DNA of 64,000 nt from Palsa-504 sp963769715 (GCA_963769715.1 CAVYNE010000032.1:186001-250000); one strand, 5' to 3'. Shown: positions 16,598-25,597, counted from the stretch's first letter. The notes: a model not told the origin generated them from the sequence alone. Numbers and translations are program-made.

Positions 16598-17416
16598 CTA
16601 GGACGCGAACGCGCCCGGCGGGGCCGCGGGGGAGGGGGTGGCGGTCGCATCGGTCACCGGTTTGGCTCCCGCGGTGAAGCGGGTCAGGTCGCGGCCGTGC
16701 CGGACACGCCCGGGCATCGGGTCCCCGGCCGCCCGCCGGGTGAGCGCCTGCACCGGAAGCGGGCCGGGGCTCGCCGCCAGCACCAGGTTGCCGAACCGTC
16801 GGCCGCGCAGCACGGCGGCATCCCCGATCAGGCACGCGTGCTGGAAGACCGTCTGCGCCGTCGCGACCTGCGCCCGGGCGTGCGCAAGCGGCGGCCCGTC
16901 GGCCACGTTGGCCGCGACGACGCCCGCGCCGCGCAGCACGCGCCGGGCCGCGGCCCAGAACTCCGCCGAGGTCAGCTGGGCCGGCGTGCGCCCGCCCGCG
17001 AACACGTCCGCGATCACCACGTCGAACCGGGCCGCCGCCATCCGCTCCAGCTCCGCCCGGGCGTCGCCGACCCGCACCCGGACCTTGGCGTCCAGGGGCA
17101 GCCGGAGCCGGATGAGGTCCACCAGCGCGGCGTCCACCTCGACGGCCAGCTGCGGCGAGCCCGGCCGGGTCGCCGCCACGTAGCGGGCCAGCGTGAGCGC
17201 GCCGGCCCCCAGGTGCAGCACGCGCAGTGGCTGTCCCGCGGGCGCGGCCGCGTCGATCACGTGCCCGATCCGCCTGACGTACTCGAAGTCCAGGTAGCCG
17301 GGGTCCTCAAGGTCCACGTGGGACTGCGGCACCCCGTCGATCAGCAGCATCCACGCCGCCCGCCGGTCGGCGTCCCGCAGCAACTCGATCCTGGCCGGTT
17401 CCCTCCGTCGTGCCAT
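16598..17416 (-). CDS. spermidine synthase-like methyltransferase-fold protein
   Basis: A protein of about 272 residues with a Rossmann SAM-fold: motif I LRVLHLGAGALTLARYVAATRP, the acidic QLAVEVDAALVDLIR loop, VRVGDARAELERM and DVVIADVFAGGRTPAQLTSAEF. This is the polyamine synthase fold without the N-terminal membrane domain of fused forms. Aminopropyl transfer is not proved, because actinobacterial relatives are mostly uncharacterised. I chose the ATG at 17416: on the minus strand GATAAT (17424-17429) ends seven bases upstream, giving a leaderless start. The C-terminus has an Ala/Pro tail. Confidence 0.8.
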   Translation of the reverse strand: MARRREPARIELLRDADRRAAWMLLIDGVPQSHVDLEDPGYLDFEYVRRIGHVIDAAAPAGQPLRVLHLGAGALTLARYVAATRPGSPQLAVEVDAALVDLIRLRLPLDAKVRVRVGDARAELERMAAARFDVVIADVFAGGRTPAQLTSAEFWAAARRVLRGAGVVAANVADGPPLAHARAQVATAQTVFQHACLIGDAAVLRGRRFGNLVLAASPGPLPVQALTRRAAGDPMPGRVRHGRDLTRFTAGAKPVTDATATPSPAAPPGAFAS

Positions 17417-17545
17417 ACCGGTCATTATCAGTGGTTATGTGCACGGGGCCCGGCGGGACCCCCGGCCTCAAACGGGTGGCGGCTCGATGAAACCGGCCTG
17501 GGTGTGCGAGGCTGTGTAGGTACTTCTATGCCGCAGGAGGTCCGC

Positions 17546-17791
17546 ATGGCCGTCGAGCAATCTGGAGCCGAGGCGTCGCCCGCCCCCGAGGCCGCCGAGG
17601 AGGAGGCCGGCCCGCATGCGGAAGCCGCCAAGCCCGACCTTGACGATATGAAGCGCAAGTTCCGCGAGGCGCTCGAGCGTAAGCGCGGCTCGCACGCTAG
17701 TGCCGAGGGCGCTGACCACACCGGCAAGGTGCACGGCTCGCACGGCCCCGCGGCCAGCCGCCGTTCCTTCCGCCGCAAGAGCGGAGGCTAG
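17546..17791 (+). CDS. DUF5302 small charged protein
   Basis: An 81-residue protein from the ATG at 17546 with CAGGAGG at 17534-17540. It has an acidic Ala/Glu-rich N-terminal half, a conserved core KPDLDDMKRKFREALERKRG (residues 35-54) and a basic tail with HGPAASRRSFRRKSGG. This is the DUF5302 pattern common in actinobacteria; function unknown. It is a separate transcript, divergent from the spermidine-synthase-like gene. Confidence 0.82.
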   Translation: MAVEQSGAEASPAPEAAEEEAGPHAEAAKPDLDDMKRKFREALERKRGSHASAEGADHTGKVHGSHGPAASRRSFRRKSGG

Positions 17792-17794
17792 CCG

Positions 17795-18025
17795 TCAGGG
17801 ACGGCCCCCCTCCTTTGGGACGGCCCCCTCCGGGACGGTACTGAGCCAGGTGCGGTCGTCGGTGAGGTAGCGGTCTAGGCGCAGTCCCGCGTCGGCGAGC
17901 CCGGCCGCCAGTTCGGTTTCGTCCAGGCGCCTGGCCGTGAACGTCTGCGTCCAGACCTGGTTGCCGTCCACGTACTCCACCGGCACGAGTGGGAGTGCTT
18001 CCTGATCGGGGCGAAGAACGGGGAA
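17795..18025 (-). pseudogene. C-terminal remnant of a SAM-dependent methyltransferase
   Basis: A minus-strand frame of about 75 residues has EYVDGNQVWTQTFTARRLDE and then a LADAGLRLDRYLTDDRTWL segment, which resembles the end of class I SAM-dependent methyltransferases. Upstream the frame loses similarity and runs into Pro/Arg-rich translation, and no SAM-binding motif is present. I read it as a decayed 3' fragment next to the DUF397/HTH pair. The 5' boundary is approximate. Confidence 0.45.
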
Positions 18026-18216
18026 TTTGACCTCCCGGTCAGCTAAGCCTCTCGTCTCCTGAGTGACGGCCGAGACGGCCGAGACGGCGGGCGGGGGCGG
18101 CACCCCACTTCGGCCCCGCCCGTTTAGGGGAGGAGCAGAGGGCGGTGGTCCTGACGGGTCCACTGCCCTCCGCATGCCCAGGCCCTTATCGGGCCCGGCC
18201 TCTAGTAGAGGTGCCC

Positions 18217-18441
18217 CTAGTCGAAGTCGCCGTCCCTGGCTCCGCCGACGAAGGCGGCCCATTCGGCGGGCGTAAACACCAGGGCTGGCCCGGCGGGGTG
18301 CCGGGAGTTGCGGATCGCGACCTGGCCGTCGGGCAGGTGCGCGATCTCGACGCAGTTGCCGCCCTGCGGGCCGCTCCGGCGGCTCTTGCGCCACGTCACC
18401 TCGGGCAGTTCAGCAGCGGGCATTCCGTTAAGGACGCTCAT
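18217..18441 (-). CDS. DUF397 domain protein
   Basis: A 74-residue protein with the DUF397 hallmarks WRKSRRSGPQGGNCVEIA, RNSRHPAGPALVFTPAEWAAF and the terminal GGARDGDFD. DUF397 proteins in actinobacteria are almost always paired with helix-turn-helix proteins carrying a DUF5753-type domain, as here, four bases upstream. Such pairs resemble the WhiJ-type developmental regulatory families and have been proposed as toxin-antitoxin-like; the specific target is unknown. Confidence 0.92.
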   Translation of the reverse strand: MSVLNGMPAAELPEVTWRKSRRSGPQGGNCVEIAHLPDGQVAIRNSRHPAGPALVFTPAEWAAFVGGARDGDFD

Positions 18442-18444
18442 GGA

Positions 18445-19296
18445 TCAGTCCTCCAGCTGATTGATGATCGTGGCGAGGATCTCGGGTGTCTCGCTGGGTT
18501 TGGCGCTGACGATGCTGAGCCGCTCCATGGCCAGCAGGTAACGGTCGACGTCGGATTTCTTGTCAAAGTACAGAGCGCTGGTGAGGTGTTCCAGGTAGGC
18601 GACGTCGGGCAGGTCCGCCTCGCTGAACCGCAGGATGCTGAACCCGCTCGGCGCGGCGTGGCCCCCCATGCCGAGCGGGGTGATCTGCAGCGTGAGGTTC
18701 TGCCTGCTGCTGAGGCTGAGCAGGTAGCGAAGCTGGTCGCGCAGGATCTCCGTGCTCCCGATCGGCCGCCGCAGCGCGGTTTCCTCGACGATGGCCCACA
18801 GCTTGAGCCGTCCCTCGGTGAACCGCCGCTGCCGTTCCTTGCGCAGGATGACGTGCCGCTCCGCCTCGCTGATGGGAATGTCGCCCACCGCGAGCACGGC
18901 GGCGGCGTACTGGTGGGTCTGCAGCAAGCCGGGGATGAACTGCGGCTCGTAGATGCGGATCGAGGTCGCGGCCTCTTCCATCCCGACGTAGGACTGGAAC
19001 CAGTCGGGCAGGATGTCGTTGTACCTGTGCCACCAGCCGGGCCGGTTAGCCTGCTCGGCCAGGCTCAGCAACTGCTCCCGCTCGACCGCTCCGACGCCGT
19101 AGTAGGTCAGCAGATCGAGGACGTCGATCTCGCGGATAGCGTTCCGGCCGAGTTCGATGCGGCTGATCTTGGACTCAGACCCGCGGATCGCCCGGGCTGC
19201 CTCCTGCGCGCTGATGTCGCGGCTCTCCCGCAGCCTCCGCAGCTGGGTGCCGAGCAGGATGCGCAGCACGGTCGGCCCCTCCGTCGGCTCTGGCAT
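18445..19296 (-). CDS. helix-turn-helix regulator with DUF5753-type C-terminal domain
   Basis: A 283-residue protein from the ATG at 19296, with GGGAGG four bases upstream. An Xre-type HTH occupies residues about 15-70 (LGTQLRRLRESRDISAQEAA, then SESKISRIELGR). The remainder matches the DUF5753/Scr1-type domain: EQLLSLAEQANRPGWWHRYN, IRIYEPQFIPGLLQT and the RQRRFTEGR motif. It lies four bases upstream of the DUF397 gene and forms an operon with it. The upstream region holds two palindromes and a direct repeat that could be its operators. Confidence 0.92.
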   Translation of the reverse strand: MPEPTEGPTVLRILLGTQLRRLRESRDISAQEAARAIRGSESKISRIELGRNAIREIDVLDLLTYYGVGAVEREQLLSLAEQANRPGWWHRYNDILPDWFQSYVGMEEAATSIRIYEPQFIPGLLQTHQYAAAVLAVGDIPISEAERHVILRKERQRRFTEGRLKLWAIVEETALRRPIGSTEILRDQLRYLLSLSSRQNLTLQITPLGMGGHAAPSGFSILRFSEADLPDVAYLEHLTSALYFDKKSDVDRYLLAMERLSIVSAKPSETPEILATIINQLED

Positions 19297-19347
19297 GAGG
19301 CCTCCCGGAGTTCCGCGTGGTCGCGGAATTGTTTCTCGCAATTGCGT

Positions 19348-19401
19348 GGCAATGTGTTGCCACCCGGTATCGGTATTTCGTCATGGTATCCCATATGGGA
19401 T
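19348..19401. promoter_or_regulatory. candidate operator region of the HTH/DUF397 operon
   Basis: Two inverted repeats lie 50-105 bp upstream of the HTH start: GGCAA-TGTG-TTGCC at 19348-19361 and the perfect 14-bp palindrome ATCCCATATGGGAT at 19388-19401. The segment is richer in A/T than the coding DNA. Autoregulation by the HTH protein is plausible but untested. Confidence 0.5.
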
Positions 19402-19444
19402 TGCATGCTACCCCCCAACATTGGCCGTCCGGCCGCCCAGCGTG

Positions 19445-19474
19445 GGACACTTCTGTCTCCGGACACTTCTGTCT
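19445..19474. repeat. 16-bp-spaced direct repeat GGACACTTCTGTCT
   Basis: GGACACTTCTGTCT occurs at 19445-19458 and 19461-19474. The spacing of about 1.5 helix turns upstream of the HTH operon suggests a tandem protein site, but no protein can be assigned. Confidence 0.7.
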
Positions 19475-20065
19475 AGCCGACCTCATAAAGGGCCGCTGAG
19501 CTTGTGCTCTCTCGTGGCGGCCCACGGGTCGCGCCGGTGCGCGGCGACGCTCCGGCGCGCCGCCGAGGAGGGCCGCACCGCTCCGATCTGCGGTTCAGTC
19601 CTCGGGATCCGCCCCGTCCGCGCACCCAGGACTCCGCTGGCAGCGTGGTCGGCCGACCCGGATCCGCGCCCGCCCGGGCGTCCCGGGAACGAGCAGAAAC
19701 GTAACGCCCGATGAGCGGCGATTCCCAGGGACCGTGACGATTGGTGTCCGACATCCCGGTCGGCTATTCCGAGCCCGGTCCGCATTTATGACAATCTGCT
19801 TGGCGGGAAAGGACAATTACCCGGCGGACTGGCGTGCGGGGATGAGATCGCTATCCATTCGCCAAATATTCGCTAAGCGTTCGTTCCTGCGGTACACAGT
19901 GTGCTGTCTGGTCAGCGAAGCGGGAATCCGTCAGCCGGCGGCTCGCGCCATCCCCGGGTAGCCACATCACGCTTTCGCGCGCCGCTGGAGGGCGGAACTC
20001 CCGCGATCAACAACGCACTTCTTGCTGACCCGCTCGCCGCCCGCAGGCCCTAGTCGGCCCACCCT
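19475..20065. other. gene-poor spacer
   Basis: About 590 bp without a supportable gene. The open frames on both strands are Arg/Pro/Gly-rich translations of GC-rich DNA without ribosome sites. The right part (19740-19960) is A/T-richer and could contain promoters or a decayed gene; I see no recognisable protein. Confidence 0.5.
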
Positions 20066-20077
20066 TAGGATATGGGT

Positions 20078-21031
20078 ATGCGCTATAGGCCCCTGGGACA
20101 GTCGGGACTGCTGGTGTCGGTCGTCGGGCTCGGCTGCAACAACTTCGGCAGCCGCCTCGACGTGGACGGGACGCGCGCGGTGGTGGACGCGGCCATCGAC
20201 GCCGGGATCACCTTGTTCGACACATCGGACACGTATGGCGGGGGTGGAGGATCGGAGCGGGCCCTGGGCGAGGTCCTCGGCTCGCGCCGTGACCAGATTG
20301 TCTTGGCCACGAAGTTCGGTGGCAAGGGCGTGGACATCGGCTACGGGCCGGCGGCCGGCGCCAAGGGCGGCCGCTCCTACATCCGGCGCGCGGTCACCGG
20401 GTCGCTGCGCCGGCTGCGCACCGACTACATCGACCTGTACCAGCTGCACGTCCCGGACCCGGTGACCCCGGTCGAGGAAACCCTCGCCGCGCTGCACGAG
20501 CTGGTCGCCGAGGGCAAGGTCAGGTACATCGGCCACTCGAACTTCTCGGGCTGGCAGTTGGCCGACGCCGCGCACCTCGCGGCGCGGAACGGCCACACCC
20601 CGTTCATCTCCGCGCAGAACCACTGGTCGCTGCTAGAGCGGCAGGCCGAGGCGGAGGTCGTCCCCGCGGCCAGGCGCTTCGGCCTGGGCGTGCTGCCGTA
20701 CTTCCCGCTCGCCAACGGCCTGCTGACCGGCAAGTTCAGGCAGGGCCAGGCGATACCGGCCGGGACCAGGCTGGCCGGGCGCCAGGGCTACGTGACCGAG
20801 GAGAAGCTGGCCAAGGTCGAGGCGTTGATCGCCTGGGCCCAGGCGCACGGCGTCACGCTCCTGGAGGTCGCGATCGGTGCCCTGGCCGCCCAGCCGGGCT
20901 GCTCGTCGGTGATCGCCGGGGCGACGAGCGCCGAGCAGGTCAAGGCCAACGCAGCCGCCGCCGAATGGATCCCCTCCGCCGCCGAACTGGCCGAGATCGA
21001 CGCCATCGTGCCCCCGCCGACCGTGCCTTAG
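20078..21031 (+). CDS. aldo/keto reductase
   Basis: A 317-residue NADPH-dependent (beta/alpha)8-barrel oxidoreductase. It has GLGCNNFG near the N-terminus, the catalytic tetrad Asp and Tyr in LFDTSDTYGGGGGSERALG, Lys in VLATKFGG and His in YQLHVPDP, and the cofactor signature VIAGATSAEQVKAN at the C-terminus. TAGGAT at 20066-20071 followed by six bases favours a leaderless start at ATG 20078 over the ATG at 20072. The substrate is unknown. The downstream protease gene is convergent. Confidence 0.9.
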   Translation: MRYRPLGQSGLLVSVVGLGCNNFGSRLDVDGTRAVVDAAIDAGITLFDTSDTYGGGGGSERALGEVLGSRRDQIVLATKFGGKGVDIGYGPAAGAKGGRSYIRRAVTGSLRRLRTDYIDLYQLHVPDPVTPVEETLAALHELVAEGKVRYIGHSNFSGWQLADAAHLAARNGHTPFISAQNHWSLLERQAEAEVVPAARRFGLGVLPYFPLANGLLTGKFRQGQAIPAGTRLAGRQGYVTEEKLAKVEALIAWAQAHGVTLLEVAIGALAAQPGCSSVIAGATSAEQVKANAAAAEWIPSAAELAEIDAIVPPPTVP

Positions 21032-21041
21032 CCGCCGGGTC

Positions 21042-21941
21042 CTAGCCGTCGGCTACGGCCGTCTTGTACAGGGCCGCGGCGTTCGCGCTGAGCACGGAGG
21101 AATACGAGATCTGGGGGGTATAGCCGCCCTGCTGGTACCCGCCGATGACGCCGATCACCGTGCCCTGCCCGGTTCTGGAGCTGACCTTACTCAGGAACGG
21201 CCCGCCGCTGGTCCCGTCCGTGTAGCCGGCGCAGTCGAACTCGAGCTGGTCGGACATCGGCTCGCTGAGCCAGTTCTGGCAGGTGATGGGCTGGTTCGTG
21301 GAGTTCGGGTATCCGATCACCTCCACCTTCTGCTGGCTGGCCGGTGTGCCGGTGGCGAGCTTTTCCGCCCCGGTCTCGTCCTCGACCGGGACGCTCGAGC
21401 CGGGCCGGCTGAGGCGCAGGAAGGCGAAGTCGTCGTCCGGGTTGGACGAGGAGTTCCACGCCTGGTCGACGTAGACCTTGGTCACCGTCCACACGCCGTA
21501 TGGCGTGTGGCCGTTGTCATACCCGGGTACGAAATCGACCGTGCCCGAGGCGCTGGTCACGCAGTGTGCGGCGGTGATCGCGAGGTCGCCGCCCGGGCTG
21601 TCGATCACGGTTGCCGTGCAGAAATGCTGGCCCAGCTTGCCTGCGGACGCGGTGAACAACGCCCCGACCGCCCGGGTGCCGGCGAACGCCTGGCCCCCTG
21701 AGGTGGAGGCCAGATGCCGAACGGCCCGCACGAAGCCGGTGGCGATATTACCGGCGGCGCCGTTGGCCGGGGTCAGCGTGACGATCGTGCCGACGGCGAG
21801 CACGGTGACGAGGGCCGCCCTGGTGGGTGACCGGGCGATATGGCGGGCCCGCTCGCGCGGGCCGCTATGACCGGCAGGCGCATTATCCTCGTCGCGGACG
21901 TCTGGGTGACGCCTGGCTCGTCGCCCCGCTCGCAACAGCAC
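21042..21941 (-). CDS. secreted trypsin-like serine protease
   Basis: A 299-residue chymotrypsin-fold protease. A long basic N-terminus is followed by a hydrophobic signal segment (AALVTVLAVGTIVTLTPA, residues about 42-59). The triad is visible: His in DLAITAAHCV, Asp in PDDDFAFLRL and Ser in DGTSGGPFLS. CTATVIDSPGG and CQNW suggest disulphides. It would act outside the cell. The start codon is uncertain: the frame begins at a GTG, and an internal start nearer the signal peptide is possible. Family homologues include glutamyl-endopeptidase-like enzymes; specificity cannot be assigned. Confidence 0.85.
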   Translation of the reverse strand: MLLRAGRRARRHPDVRDEDNAPAGHSGPRERARHIARSPTRAALVTVLAVGTIVTLTPANGAAGNIATGFVRAVRHLASTSGGQAFAGTRAVGALFTASAGKLGQHFCTATVIDSPGGDLAITAAHCVTSASGTVDFVPGYDNGHTPYGVWTVTKVYVDQAWNSSSNPDDDFAFLRLSRPGSSVPVEDETGAEKLATGTPASQQKVEVIGYPNSTNQPITCQNWLSEPMSDQLEFDCAGYTDGTSGGPFLSKVSSRTGQGTVIGVIGGYQQGGYTPQISYSSVLSANAAALYKTAVADG

Positions 21942-21984
21942 CTGCCCTGGCCACCCGCCTCACTTTGTCCTAAATTCGGCATCT

Positions 21985-22005
21985 TTGGGATATTTTGGGT
22001 CCCAA
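21985..22005. promoter_or_regulatory. inverted repeat upstream of the protease gene
   Basis: TTGGGA at 21985-21990 and TCCCAA at 22000-22005 form a 6-bp inverted repeat in an A/T-rich stretch 45 bp before the protease start. It could be an operator or part of the promoter. Confidence 0.35.
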
Positions 22006-22141
22006 CTTCGATACTTAATTGTGATCGACAAGGTGCGACCTTACCAGAGGTAAGGGCTCCAAAGTTGATCAGAAGTCATCAGGCCGAGCTGGGGATTTCG
22101 TGTGAGCCGACTGTACGCCGGGCGGATCCTATCGCTCGCGC

Positions 22142-23134
22142 TTACCAGCGATCGTGCACCGTGGCGCGGAAGTACCTGTCGTACAGCCCCTCGATCGCGT
22201 CGAGTTCGGCCTGCGGCAGCGGCGGAAGGCTCGCGGCCTCGGCGTTCTGCCGGGCCTGACCGGTGCTGCGGGCGCCGGGGATCACGGTCGTCACCCCCGG
22301 CTGCTGGATCACCCACCGCAGTGCCCACTGAGCCGGGGTTCCCCGGCCCGGCAATGCCCCGGCAATTTCTGCGAACTCCGCCGCGGCGTCGGCGCCGGCC
22401 TCCAAGCCCACGCCGGAGAACGTCTCCCCGACGTCGAACGCCTCGCCGTGGGCGTTGTAGCTGCGGTGGTCGTCGGGAGCGAACGTGGTGTCCCTGGTGT
22501 ACCGGCCGGAAAGCAGCCCGGACGCGAGCGGCACCCGGGCGATGATGCCGACTCCGGCCGCGGCCGCGGCGGGCAGCACCTGATCGAGCGGCTTGCGCCG
22601 GAACGCGTTCAGGATGATCTGCACGCTGGCCACGCCCGGGCGCGCGATCGCGGTCAGCGCTTGCGCGCTGGTTTCCACGCTCACCCCGTACGCCGCGATC
22701 CGCTCCTCGGCCACCAGCGTGTCGAGCGCGTCGTAAACGGCCTCGGAGGAGAAGACCGGGGTCGGCGGGCAGTGCAGCTGGACCAGGTCGAGCCGGTCGG
22801 TGCCTAGGTTGACCCGGGACCTATCCGTCCAGGCGCGGAAGTTATCCAGCGTGTAGTGCTCTTCGGACTGCTCGACCCGGCGGCCCATCTTGGTCGCGAC
22901 CGTGATGCCCTGCCCGGCGTTGCCGGCCAGGAAGCGCCCGATGACGCGCTCGCTGCGCCCGTCGCCGTAGACGTCGGCCGTGTCGAAGAACGTGACCCCG
23001 GATTCGACCGCCGCCTGCAGCACCGCCATCGCATCGTCCTCGGACACGCTGCCCCAGTCCGCGCCGAGCTGCCATGTGCCGAGTCCGACGACCGAAACCG
23101 GTCTGCCCGTCCTGCCGAGGATCCGCTGTTCCAT
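22142..23134 (-). CDS. aldo/keto reductase
   Basis: A 330-residue AKR with VVGLGTWQLGADWG, tetrad residues in TFFDTADVYGDGRSE and TVATKMGRR, LVQLHCPP and the cofactor motif TTVIPGARSTGQARQNA. It is a different subfamily from the AKR at 20078 (longer, with WALRWVIQQPGVTTVIPG). It is divergent from the quinone reductase at 23207; the 72-bp spacer carries both promoters. Substrate unknown. Confidence 0.9.
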   Translation of the reverse strand: MEQRILGRTGRPVSVVGLGTWQLGADWGSVSEDDAMAVLQAAVESGVTFFDTADVYGDGRSERVIGRFLAGNAGQGITVATKMGRRVEQSEEHYTLDNFRAWTDRSRVNLGTDRLDLVQLHCPPTPVFSSEAVYDALDTLVAEERIAAYGVSVETSAQALTAIARPGVASVQIILNAFRRKPLDQVLPAAAAAGVGIIARVPLASGLLSGRYTRDTTFAPDDHRSYNAHGEAFDVGETFSGVGLEAGADAAAEFAEIAGALPGRGTPAQWALRWVIQQPGVTTVIPGARSTGQARQNAEAASLPPLPQAELDAIEGLYDRYFRATVHDRW

Positions 23135-23206
23135 GGTTGGCGATCCTACTAACGACGGCCCGGCCCGCGCCGTCAGCCAGGATTTCTGTGACGTTACGCT
23201 GAACTC

Positions 23207-24172
23207 ATGAGAGCGGCGCTATTCAGGGAAACCGGGAAAGCGGCTGACGTCCTGCACGTCGAGGAGATTCCCCGGCCTGAGCCGGGACCGGGCGAGGTCC
23301 TGGTCCGGGTATACGCCTCGGGCATCAATCCCACCGACTACAAGGCCCGGTCCGGAGCGGTCCCGCGTCCCATGGACGACTTCCAGATCCCGCATCAGGA
23401 CGGCGCGGGGGTCATCGAGGCGGTCGGCTCTGGGGTGGACCCCGGCCGCGTCGGCCAGCGGGTCTGGCTGTTTCTCGCGGCGGCCGGCCGCCGGTGGGGG
23501 ACCGCCGCCGAGTACACCGTGGTGCCCGAGCGGCACGCGGTGCCGTTGCCGGACGGCGCGTCGTTCGAGCTGGGCGCCCAGCTCGGCGTGCCGGCCATGA
23601 CCGCGCACTACTGCCTGTTCTGCGACGGCCCGGTGAACGGCCAGGCCGTACTGGTGGCCGGAGGTGCGGGAGCTGTCGGTCACTTCGCCATTGAATTGGC
23701 CAACCGGGGCGGGGCTCGTGTCGTCACGACCGTGAGCAGCCCCGAGAAGGCGGCGCTGGCCGAGGAGGCAGGCGCGGAGGAGGTGGTGAACTACCGCTCG
23801 CCGGATGCCGTGGATCAGATCAAGGCGTTCGGTCCCGTCGACCGGGTCATCGAGGTGGCGCTCGGCGTGAACCTCAAGCTCGACCTGGCGGTGGTCAGGC
23901 CGCACGCCACGATCGTGACCTACGCGGCCGAGGCCGCCGAGCCCGTGCTGCCGGTGCGGGCCTGCATGATGGCTAGCCTCACCCTGAAGTTCGTCCTGCT
24001 GTACGGCATGCCGGTGGCCGCGCTCGAGAAGGCGGCCGCCGACATCACCGCTGCCCTGGCCGCCGGCGAGCTTACCGGCTTGCCGGTGCACAACTTCCCG
24101 CTGGCCGACATCGCCGCGGCGCACGAGGCCGCCGAGAGCGGCGTCCTCGGCAAGGTCATCGTCACCCCGTAG
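23207..24172 (+). CDS. NADPH:quinone reductase-like MDR oxidoreductase
   Basis: A 321-residue medium-chain dehydrogenase/reductase without the structural zinc site. It starts MRAALFRETGKAADVLHVEE and has the substrate-domain motif VRVYASGINPTDYKARSGAVP, the dinucleotide-binding VLVAGGAGAVGHFAIELANR and GKVIVTP at the end. It belongs to the zeta-crystallin/quinone oxidoreductase group and probably acts on quinones or enones. GTTACGCTGAACTC before the ATG gives no clear Shine-Dalgarno. Divergent from an AKR, hinting at shared redox-stress regulation. Confidence 0.88.
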   Translation: MRAALFRETGKAADVLHVEEIPRPEPGPGEVLVRVYASGINPTDYKARSGAVPRPMDDFQIPHQDGAGVIEAVGSGVDPGRVGQRVWLFLAAAGRRWGTAAEYTVVPERHAVPLPDGASFELGAQLGVPAMTAHYCLFCDGPVNGQAVLVAGGAGAVGHFAIELANRGGARVVTTVSSPEKAALAEEAGAEEVVNYRSPDAVDQIKAFGPVDRVIEVALGVNLKLDLAVVRPHATIVTYAAEAAEPVLPVRACMMASLTLKFVLLYGMPVAALEKAAADITAALAAGELTGLPVHNFPLADIAAAHEAAESGVLGKVIVTP

Positions 24173-24290
24173 CAGCAGGGCAACGCCGACAGAAGTGCCG
24201 TGCCTGCGGGGAGTGCTCCTGAACGGCCGGGGAGTGCTCGCGAACGGCGTGCGGGCGGGGTCGCGCGCCAGAGGCTACTTCCCGGGAAGG

Positions 24291-24524
24291 CTACTTCTTC
24301 GGGAAGACCCCGGTGTGGTTGGTCCCGCCCCAGAAGACCTTGGTGCCGACCCGGTCGCGGCGGCCACTGCCGTCACACGTCCGGCAGCGCCGGTACGAGC
24401 CCTTGTACACGCTACCGAAGTGCCTGCCGGTCATATTGCAGGTAGGACACTTCCGGAGTGGATGGATGCGCGTCGAGACGATGTAGCCGCCGGCAACAAT
24501 GGCAATGAGAACTACTACTATCAT
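24291..24524 (-). CDS. small membrane protein with a paired-CxxC zinc ribbon
   Basis: A 77-residue protein. The N-terminus is a membrane helix (MIVVVLIAIVAGGYIV), followed by two zinc-binding knuckles, CPTCNMTGRHFG and CRTCDGSGRRDR, with the CxxCxxxG spacing of DnaJ-type zinc fingers. A GGTNHTGVFPKK tail follows. Start ATG 24524, with AAGGAGTA upstream. The domain would face the cytoplasm. Similar short TM plus CxxCxG proteins occur in actinobacteria without known function. Confidence 0.72.
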   Translation of the reverse strand: MIVVVLIAIVAGGYIVSTRIHPLRKCPTCNMTGRHFGSVYKGSYRRCRTCDGSGRRDRVGTKVFWGGTNHTGVFPKK

Positions 24525-24628
24525 GCCCGGTACTCCTTACTGACCCACGCCAGAACCGCCCGTAGTCCTGTACCGCCTTACACACGGGCCGGGTACCGCG
24601 ACTCCGGCGAGAGTTGACCACCGCCGCG

Positions 24629-24659
24629 GGTACTGGGGTTGGATCTCACCCCCAGTACC
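24629..24659. terminator. 10-bp stem-loop upstream of the zinc-ribbon gene
   Basis: GGTACTGGGG (24629-24638) and CCCCAGTACC (24650-24659) form a perfect 10-bp stem with an 11-base loop. There is no U-tract, so it may be a regulatory hairpin or a protein site instead of an intrinsic terminator. Confidence 0.4.
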
Positions 24660-25186
24660 GACTCACTAGCACAGAGTAATACACTCTAGTTGGATATGTG
24701 AAGAATTTTGTCATGACGGTTACCGCAATGCGCGTGATTATCTCATTTTGACTGCCGTATCACGAAAGTCAGTGGTGTGCGCTCATGCCAAGCTTCACCG
24801 CTAGGCCGATCCCGCGTACAGGGCGACCGCGAAGAGCGCCACGCGCTGACCCAGACGGCTCCTGCCGTCCGCGGTGGGGGAGAGCCTCAGTCAATGAGTG
24901 TGGCGCTCTGCCTGATAGAGGGTTCTTTGATAAATCCCCCAGTGGTCCGGCCAGCTCAGTACGCCGTCTGGTGATCGAGGCCACGGTCCCGGTGTGACCC
25001 GTCGCCGCGGGCCCGGCCGGCCGGTGCGGCTAGCCGCGGCTTCTGGCGCGCAGGGCCCGGCAGGCAGGGCCGGGGCGCCGGTCAGGTAACGGGGTAAGTC
25101 CGGTCCGCCTGGAATCACGGGACCCCGTGAGCCCCCGGGCCGCGGCCTCCGCCCGCCCGCGCCCGCGAAGCGGCCGCCGCGCCCGC

Positions 25187-25226
25187 GGACCCCGGGACCC
25201 CGGGACCCCGGGACCCCGGGACCCCG
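25187..25226. repeat. 8-bp tandem repeat GGACCCCG x5
   Basis: Five perfect head-to-tail copies of GGACCCCG fill 25187-25226. They account for the repetitive PGTPG/GVPGS translations in overlapping frames. Confidence 0.9.
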
Positions 25227-25482
25227 CCCCGCCCCTGCTCTCCCTTGCCGCCCCGGTGCCCCTCCCGCCCCAGCGCCCGGCGGATAACCGGGTGGAAATG
25301 GCCCCCGGGGTGGATCCGGGACCCCAGGGGGTACCCGATCCACCCCGAAGACCCGATCCTCCCCGGTAATTCCGCACCCGCCCCGCCGGGCAGCACACCA
25401 CGAGCACACCCAGCCCGCCCCGGCATCACGAGACCCGCCAGTCCCCGGGGCATCCGGCCGGGTCCTCCCGGCCGCCGGGGCG

Positions 25483-25597
25483 GACCCGGGCCTCCCGGCC
25501 CGCCGGGGCGGACCCGGGACTCCCGGCCCGCCGGGGCCGGACCCGGGACTCCCGGCCCGCCGGGGCCGGACCCGGGACTCCCGGCGCCACCCGGCCG
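25483..25597. repeat. 28-29-bp GC-rich tandem repeat, four copies
   Basis: Units starting GACCCGGG at 25483, 25511, 25540 and 25569 share the internal blocks CTCCCGGCCCGCCGGGGC; the first copy is slightly diverged. CCCGGG and GGCCC palindromes inside each unit could form cruciforms. Confidence 0.85.

Noticed and set aside
19473..19785. Overlapping minus-strand ORFs of 93-100 residues
   Set aside because: Arg/Gly-rich translations in several frames without ribosome site or motif.
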